Below, piece by piece: positions 29,585-32,926 of a DNA stretch of 32,926 bases. The notes below the pieces were generated by a model. It was not told the DNA's origin. It searched no databases and saw only the letters and a program-made list of their open reading frames with translations. The stretch is taken from IMG/VR virus record IMGVR_UViG_3300009155_000148, positions 1-32,926 of that record; one strand, 5' to 3'. This DNA is from a virus. Position 1 is the first letter of the stretch, and every line of letters begins with the position of its first letter. A program made the position numbers and the translations under genes.

Positions 29585-29907
29585 CCAAGATTTCTCAGTT
29601 CAGCACGTTTGGAGTATTCCTGCACCTTGTAAACCTCGATGCGAGCCAGTGCTGCCTTCATCATCCACAATAGATTCTCTTCTATTTCAGTAGCCTCTCT
29701 GAGGGCCACCAATTGGGCTTTGTAGTTGGCATGGGCATAAGCATAGGCTTCTTTGTGGCCTAGCGTACCCTCTTCTTCATTCATCAACTCAGACTTCACC
29801 ACTCTCAGGTTGTTTTCTACAAAGGTTCTATCTGCCTTGGCCTTGGCAAATGCTGAACTGTTGGCAGTGATGTAGTTGATTGCTTTGTTGGGGTCGATTT
29901 CATTCAT
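29581..29907 (-). CDS. Conserved phage protein with helical YAYAH motif
   Basis: A 108-aa helical protein: INYITANSSAFAKAKADRTF, then EAYAYAHANYKAQLVALREA and LLWMMKAALARIEVYKVQEY. 'YAYAH..Y......LREA.E.EE.L.W.M.AA.ARIEV.R.QE' is frequent in phage genomes of recombination regions, without a known activity. The protein is charged and would form a helical hairpin. It overlaps its neighbours by ATGA on both sides (29581-29584 and 29904-29907). Confidence 0.65.
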   Translation of the reverse strand: MNEIDPNKAINYITANSSAFAKAKADRTFVENNLRVVKSELMNEEEGTLGHKEAYAYAHANYKAQLVALREATEIEENLLWMMKAALARIEVYKVQEYSKRAELRNLG

Positions 29908-30182
29908 AGTTCATCCAATTTAGTGTCTATTAATTTCTGCACACCTGCATTCAGGTCACCATTGCCCAGGTCAAGCAATAGACTGTGTTGGATACGGGTG
30001 TGCTTGATGAATACCTTGCTGTCATAGGGCTTCTTAAACCGCTCTCCAGCGCCCTTACGGTTGCCGCCCCATGTCCCTATAGGTCTACCCAATCTTCTTG
30101 CCCTTGCTGCCCGTCTTTTCTCACGCTCTTCAAGGACAAGCCATTTGGGCTTTTGATAGTCAAACGGATCTTCCAGCTCCAT
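29904..30182 (-). CDS. Small basic protein
   Basis: A 92-aa arginine- and lysine-rich protein, MELEDPFDYQKPKWLVLEER then EKRRAARARRLGRPIGTWGG and a helical end (LNAGVQKLIDTKLDEL). The basic block RRAARARRLGRP-GTWGGNRKGAG resembles a nucleic-acid-binding region. GGAGG lies four bases upstream of ATG 30182; the longer frame to 30314 runs through another gene and has no SD. It overlaps the winged-helix gene by 23 bases. Confidence 0.6.
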   Translation of the reverse strand: MELEDPFDYQKPKWLVLEEREKRRAARARRLGRPIGTWGGNRKGAGERFKKPYDSKVFIKHTRIQHSLLLDLGNGDLNAGVQKLIDTKLDEL

Positions 30183-30447
30183 CATTCCTCCAAATGGTTT
30201 GTGGTATGTATCGCTCTGTTGGGTGTGGAGCGTTCTCAGGCGTCTCCACGCACATGTAGACCGCCGTGTACTGACCTCGGTTTGGCCCCGTCCAACGGTC
30301 AATATATACGCCATGAATCAACTTCACTGTCTTTAATATTGAACCGTAATTGTCATCATTAAGCGCATCGCCAATCTGTTTTACAGTTAAGCCATCATCT
30401 GATGCCAACAAAATGTCCCGAATAATTTGGTGTCTGCTTCTTTTCAT
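30160..30447 (-). CDS. Winged-helix protein
   Basis: A 95-aa protein whose first half is a winged helix-turn-helix: MKRSRHQIIRDILLASDDGL then TVKQIGDALNDDNYGSILKT followed by VKLIHGVYIDRWTGPNRGQY. The helix 'TVKQIGDAL' and recognition helix region are clear. I start at ATG 30447, which overlaps the preceding stop (ATGA); the TTG at 30462 has no support. A DNA-binding regulator is the simplest reading, and it is the only one seen in the window. Its target is unknown. Confidence 0.65.
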   Translation of the reverse strand: MKRSRHQIIRDILLASDDGLTVKQIGDALNDDNYGSILKTVKLIHGVYIDRWTGPNRGQYTAVYMCVETPENAPHPTERYIPQTIWRNDGAGRSV

Positions 30448-30641
30448 TGTGGTGGTGTACAAGTGTGGATGTAATCGCCTGCCCGTTTACCGCATCGGGG
30501 GCAAAAGTTGCGCTCACCCTGTTTGAAATTATTTGAGTAATTCATTTCTGAAGTGAATTGCTGAGATTTTTTTTGCACAGGTGCTGGCTGTGCGGGTGGG
30601 GTGGTGTACAAGGTGCGAGTTTCGTAAGGGCCATCACCATC
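30444..30641 (-). pseudogene. Proline-rich/zinc-ribbon C-terminal part, out of frame with the 49-aa ORF
   Basis: The frame from 30641 reads DGDGPYETRTLYTTPPAQPA then a lysine/glutamine linker and ends in NFCPRCGKRAGDYIHTCTPP. 'ETR.LYT.PPAQP' is a typical tail segment of phage proteins related to Ea22/DUF551, and CPRCGKR...HTC is a zinc-ribbon half. It has no good start of its own. The only starts are a GTG at 30737 and ATGs at 30698 and 30545, none with an SD. It joins to the 49-aa ORF by a +1 shift at 30641, so either a frameshift, a sequencing error, or a programmed +1 event is likely. Confidence 0.55.
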
Positions 30642-30789
30642 ATGTGTTCTCTTTCTGTGGCAAAGTTTGTGTAATAAAGCGAAACCCAGTGTCGCCATCT
30701 TTAAGTAACACCGTGATAGTTGCAGCTTGTAAGTCACTGCCGTATATCCGCATCAGTGCTTCCATGATTCTTTGGGTTTCGTTGTTCAT
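30640..30789 (-). CDS. 49-aa ORF, apparent N-terminal part of a broken gene
   Basis: ATG 30789 overlaps the upstream stop (ATGA) and reads MNNETQRIMEALMRIYGSDL then QAATITVLLKDGDTGFRFIT, ending in KENT and TGA at 30640. It is well-formed helical then beta-like sequence with ordinary codon use. It stops exactly where the downstream frame resumes one base later. It may be a short complete gene, but the continuation in the next frame argues for a break. Confidence 0.5.
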   Translation of the reverse strand: MNNETQRIMEALMRIYGSDLQAATITVLLKDGDTGFRFITQTLPQKENT

Positions 30790-31004
30790 GCTTGTCCCCT
30801 TGCTCGAAAATCTTTGGCAAATGCAGAATTTTTCATGTCGTATTCTTCCAGTAAATCTTCTACTAACTCACGCTCATGCTGTGCCACCACATTGGCAAAA
30901 GCTTCGAGCTTTTCAATGTTGATTGGCTCATTCGTTACAAAGTCATAAGGCAGTTTGGTTTCCCGCGCCATCTCCATGATCGTCCTTTTACGCCATCCAC
31001 TCAT
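30786..31004 (-). CDS. Small conserved phage protein ('SGWRK..IMEMA' type)
   Basis: A 72-aa helical protein, MSGWRKRTIMEMARETKLPY then FVTNEPINIEKLEAFANVVA and HERELVEDLLEEYDMKNSAF. The opening 'MSGWRK..I.EMARE.GL' and the following 'LE.FA..V...ERE' are common in phage accessory regions, role unknown. GGAGG lies five bases upstream of ATG 31004. It overlaps the 31-aa membrane gene by 17 bases and the next ORF by ATGA. Confidence 0.6.
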   Translation of the reverse strand: MSGWRKRTIMEMARETKLPYDFVTNEPINIEKLEAFANVVAQHERELVEDLLEEYDMKNSAFAKDFRARGQA

Positions 31005-31083
31005 AAAACCTCCATGCAATCATTGACGCAAACAAAGTGCAAAGCACCGCCACGGCAATCTCAAGTTTAGTTTGCTTGGTCAT
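30988..31083 (-). CDS. 31-aa single-pass membrane peptide nested in the operon
   Basis: ATG 31083 reads MTKQTKLEIAVAVLCTLFAS then MIAWRFYEWMA, stop at 30988. Residues 8-25 are a transmembrane helix with a basic N-terminus, so N-in. GGGG lies about six bases upstream, and the ATG overlaps the previous stop (ATGA). It overlaps the downstream gene by 17 bases in another frame, and its DNA contains that gene's GGAGG site. Confidence 0.5.
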   Translation of the reverse strand: MTKQTKLEIAVAVLCTLFASMIAWRFYEWMA

Positions 31084-31247
31084 TTGTTACCCCACAGTGA
31101 GTTTGCGTAATCCATTAGCCGTTCAAAGACGGCAGGCTCCAGTGCGATCACTTTGTTTTCGTGATGGTTCGCGGCCAGCCAAATTTGGAAACCGTCAGTC
31201 GATGCGTATACCCCGTCACCAAGGTAAGTTTGTTTTTCATCGTTCAT
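31080..31247 (-). CDS. Small conserved phage protein ('YLGDGVYA' family)
   Basis: A 55-aa protein, MNDEKQTYLGDGVYASTDGF then QIWLAANHHENKVIALEPAV and FERLMDYANSLWGNK. 'YLGDGVYA..DG..I.L.......N.I.LEP.V...L..YA' is one of the most common small phage families and has no known function. It is shorter than most ORF cut-offs. It overlaps its neighbours by ATGA at both ends (31244 and 31083). Confidence 0.72.
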   Translation of the reverse strand: MNDEKQTYLGDGVYASTDGFQIWLAANHHENKVIALEPAVFERLMDYANSLWGNK

Positions 31248-31444
31248 TTGCACTTCTCCTTCTTCTCATCGCACTTTGATGCAATGTGTGGTGCTGGGGC
31301 GATGATTGGAGCAACCTTTACGGGTTCGGGCGTTCGGGCAGGCGCTACCTTTGCAGGAGCTACTCGTACAGGAACTGGGGTGATGTGCGGCACACTGAAG
31401 TGCGGCGCAACAGTAATGGCAGAAAATATCAATGTGTAGATCAT
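31244..31444 (-). CDS. Small exported or membrane-anchored Pro/Val/Ala-rich protein
   Basis: A 66-aa protein, N-terminus MIYTLIFSAITVAPHFSVPH hydrophobic enough for a signal or anchor, then repeated PV/AP steps (PVPVRVAPAKVAPARTPEPV) and a charged C-terminus with two Cys (SKCDEKKEKCK). Low complexity in the middle. GGAG is upstream of ATG 31444. No family is recognised. Confidence 0.5.
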   Translation of the reverse strand: MIYTLIFSAITVAPHFSVPHITPVPVRVAPAKVAPARTPEPVKVAPIIAPAPHIASKCDEKKEKCK

Positions 31445-31506
31445 GCTTCACTCCTCAATGGGTAAGGTGGGAAAGGCCAGTTTTCAGGCCAATTATTTTT
31501 GTCCAT
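31441..31506 (-). CDS. 21-aa micro-gene
   Basis: ATG 31506 with GGAG five bases upstream reads MDKNNWPENWPFPPYPLRSE then A and stops at 31441. It overlaps the next ATG (31444) by ATGA and lies in another frame inside the 3' end of the 63-aa gene (14-base overlap). The Trp-Pro repeat (NWPENWPFPPYP) is striking. It may be a real micropeptide or a translational relay. Supported only by SD and overlap. Confidence 0.4.
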   Translation of the reverse strand: MDKNNWPENWPFPPYPLRSEA

Positions 31507-31684
31507 GATTTCTCCATTCGCGGCAAAATGCCCTTTGTTTTTGCGTCAAGTCAGGGCTAAACCCTGCAATTGAGCATTCAGGATGTTGGGGGAATATGTC
31601 GGTGGCAGGAGGAGCAAACACCACAAAGATGCCAACCACGTTGACAGCCAAACCAAGTACAAAAAGTGGGATGTAGGTTTTCAT
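31493..31684 (-). CDS. 63-aa single-pass membrane protein
   Basis: MKTYIPLFVLGLAVNVVGIF then VVFAPPATDIFPQHPECSIA and GFSPDLTQKQRAFCREWRNH. A transmembrane helix at 5-24 is followed by a loop containing two Cys (37 and 55) and a basic end. GAGG lies five bases upstream of ATG 31684, so I reject the longer frame to 31765. No family is recognised. It would expose its C-terminus to the periplasm or cytoplasm depending on topology, not resolved. Confidence 0.55.
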   Translation of the reverse strand: MKTYIPLFVLGLAVNVVGIFVVFAPPATDIFPQHPECSIAGFSPDLTQKQRAFCREWRNHGQK

Positions 31685-31691
31685 GCTGACC

Positions 31692-31886
31692 TCAATGTAA
31701 GGAGTCATAAGCCATCTCCCACAGCACATCTGGGTACTTGTCGTGAAGCTGGTCAACCTCTTCATCTGTCAGTTCAGTGCCATCCTCATACACACACTCA
31801 CCAAAGTGAGCATCACAAAAATCTGGGTAGTCCCAAGAGCAAACATTTTCAACAGTTGCAAACACTTTTTTTCCGTTCAGTTCCAT
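31692..31886 (-). CDS. Small acidic conserved phage protein
   Basis: A 64-aa acidic protein, MELNGKKVFATVENVCSWDY then PDFCDAHFGECVYEDGTELT and DEEVDQLHDKYPDVLWEMAY. 'M.LNGK.........DYPEPD......EDGTELTDEEL..L' recurs widely in phages, unknown function. GGAG lies six bases upstream of ATG 31886, so the longer frame to 31928 is rejected. It follows the 72-base gap after the resolvase gene. Confidence 0.6.
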   Translation of the reverse strand: MELNGKKVFATVENVCSWDYPDFCDAHFGECVYEDGTELTDEEVDQLHDKYPDVLWEMAYDSLH

Positions 31887-31958
31887 TTCAGACTCCTTTT
31901 GTTGATTGGAAAACCAAGTGTGCATCAAGTTGATTGCACTTGATATACGGACAAACCC

Positions 31959-32384
31959 TTAGATGTCTTCTTTAACCAACACCTCTACCATGCCTACAGT
32001 CCCATAGCGTTTTGTGCTGTGCAGGCTGACCACTTGGGTGTCATCGTCATAGACAATGCCATTCATGCTGTCCAGGAAGGCTTTGATGATGTTGTCGATG
32101 TCTGGCTTCTTGCATGGCTTCTCAAAGCCCTCTAAACAGACCGTAGAGCGCTTCTTTGAGTAGGATGCAGGAATTGGTACTGTGATGTAGATATAGGCCG
32201 CTACAGGCGTTTTTAGCGGCTCAGAAGATCCCATTGCTTGACGGGCTGCTTCTGCTATCAGGGTTTCGTAATCACGGGTTTTTGTGGGTGTATATGTTGA
32301 TACAAAGTTGCCACGCCTGGCGAACTTAGGGCGACCTTTGCCGATGGGTGTGCCTTCCACTGTGAACATTACTTGGAATGTCAT
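31959..32384 (-). CDS. rusA: RusA-like Holliday-junction resolvase
   Basis: A 141-aa DNA-structure-specific endonuclease. KKPDIDNIIKAFLDSMNGIV then YDDDTQVVSL is the RusA active-site block, with Asp95 and Asp97 in PDIDN, Lys101, and the acidic cluster Asp113-115. The N-terminal PIGKGRPKFARRG is also conserved in this family. It would resolve branched intermediates during replication or packaging. ATG 32384 overlaps the methyltransferase stop (ATGA), and I reject the longer frame to 32414. Length equals the family norm (about 120-145). Confidence 0.92.
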   Translation of the reverse strand: MTFQVMFTVEGTPIGKGRPKFARRGNFVSTYTPTKTRDYETLIAEAARQAMGSSEPLKTPVAAYIYITVPIPASYSKKRSTVCLEGFEKPCKKPDIDNIIKAFLDSMNGIVYDDDTQVVSLHSTKRYGTVGMVEVLVKEDI

Positions 32385-32926
32385 TTTAAGAGTCTCCATG
32401 CTGTTGCGGCACACAAGGGGACTTGTCCATTTCCAATGGCTTTAAGTCTGTCCACCCTAGCGGCCACCCCATCAGCCACTCTACCCACGTTGGGTTGAGT
32501 TGTGCGGGGGGCATTGTCGGGTTCTCTCTGCCACCAGTCTCTGTCCAAACCACACTCGGCAAGTCTGAATTCCCCTGCCAGCCCTTGCTTGGTCGGCGAG
32601 CCGCATAATCCGATTTCACAGGTGTGGGCCACATCAGAACTAATCTGCCCAATCCTATCGCCCCATCGTTTCCCTTTTGGTTGATTTTCCGAGGCTTGCC
32701 ATCTCTCGTTGGATAAAACTGATCGTTTTTCCCAATTACTGCACCTGAAGTTCCATCGCTGCTTGTCGGGGTGGGTACATAAAATCCAAATACGGTCTCT
32801 TTTGTGGGGTGCGCCAATGTCTGCTGCTCCCAGCACTCCCCATTTCGCATCAAACCCCATTGAGGCCAAGTCTCCGAGAACGGTTCCAAGTCCCCGAGAA
32901 GTGAGCATTGGTGAGTTTTCCACAAA
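32381..32926 (-). CDS. C5 cytosine DNA methyltransferase, C-terminal part (runs off the right edge)
   Basis: The C-terminal 181 codons of a Dcm-type enzyme. The window's end reads F-V-E-N-S-P-M-L, corresponding to motif VI (normally ENV), followed by LGTVLGDLASMGFDAKWGVL then GAADIGAPHKRDRIWIL, which contains motif VIII (QxRxR equivalent), and a C-terminal RVDRLKAIGNGQVPLCAATA that is motif IX/X (GN.V). The catalytic PCQ motif and SAM-binding motif I lie beyond 32926. It would methylate phage DNA against host restriction. A second open frame on the same strand in this stretch (32386-32925) is an out-of-frame shadow. The stop overlaps rusA (ATGA). Confidence 0.88.
   Translation of the reverse strand, partial: FVENSPMLTSRGLGTVLGDLASMGFDAKWGVLGAADIGAPHKRDRIWILCTHPDKQRWNFRCSNWEKRSVLSNERWQASENQPKGKRWGDRIGQISSDVAHTCEIGLCGSPTKQGLAGEFRLAECGLDRDWWQREPDNAPRTTQPNVGRVADGVAARVDRLKAIGNGQVPLCAATAWRLLK

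Noticed and set aside
32386-32925. 179-aa minus-strand ORF overlapping the methyltransferase
   Set aside because: It lacks the methyltransferase motifs, which lie in the other frame. It is an out-of-frame shadow.
1-32926. tRNA genes, integrase, insertion sequences
   Set aside because: None recognised on either strand in intergenic stretches or in the reading frames.

Overview
The window is part of a tailed double-stranded DNA phage genome, most likely a short-tailed (podovirus-type) phage with a SU10-like head. The evidence is one collinear late block: terminase large subunit, P22-type portal, scaffold, SU10/DUF5309-type major head protein, SU10-type adaptor, a nozzle-like protein, then fibre and tailspike proteins. 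No tape measure, sheath or baseplate gene was seen. No integrase, attachment site, tRNA or host gene was found. The host cannot be read directly. Moderate AT-richness and the set of small phage families point, as inference only, to an aquatic Gram-negative proteobacterium; the outer-membrane-type lipoprotein in the lysis block supports a Gram-negative host.

Layout. (1) 1-25186, minus strand, is the late operon. From its promoter end it runs: a GNAT-like protein, a candidate small terminase, a run of small mostly basic proteins (two recognisable as DUF6496 and DUF6321), a 213-aa conserved protein, large terminase, portal, scaffold, major head protein, a strong terminator, a candidate head decoration protein, adaptor, pectate-lyase-fold tailspike, S74-chaperone fibre, DUF7936-like protein, nozzle-like protein and a third fibre. 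Then come small virion-type proteins, a repeat-rich Gly/Ala/Gln protein, two large candidate ejection proteins, and a lysis cassette (membrane coiled-coil protein, lipoprotein, holin-like protein, GH108 endolysin cut by the left edge). (2) 25187-25930 is a non-coding divergent control region with 21-bp direct repeats, several inverted repeats and a promoter candidate facing each way. (3) 25931-28363, plus strand, is an operon of small early-type genes including a Gp88/DUF7227-like protein, ended by a textbook terminator at 28366-28390. (4) 28391-28892 is a non-coding block between two converging terminators. It carries GTGC-type tandem repeats, a 32-bp imperfect tandem repeat and C/T tracts. 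(5) 28950-32926, minus strand, is a tightly overlapped operon. In transcription order it holds a C5 cytosine methyltransferase (cut by the right edge), a RusA-type resolvase, a chain of very small proteins, a winged-helix protein, an HNH/Ref-like nuclease and a DUF5856-like, Dps-like protein.

How the genes fit together. The late operon packages DNA, builds the particle and lyses the cell. The right-hand operon looks like DNA metabolism (methylation, branch resolution, nuclease), and the plus-strand operon looks like early takeover functions. Genes are joined mainly by ATGA or TAATG overlaps, so translational coupling is widespread. Several real genes are too short for standard ORF cut-offs and are listed here. 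The parts most worth a second look are the two repeat-bearing non-coding regions, the two-period repeat architecture of the 437-aa protein, the exact Dps-type ligand spacing in the 116-aa protein, and the nested micro-gene chain at 30988-31684. No complete novel system could be demonstrated from sequence alone.
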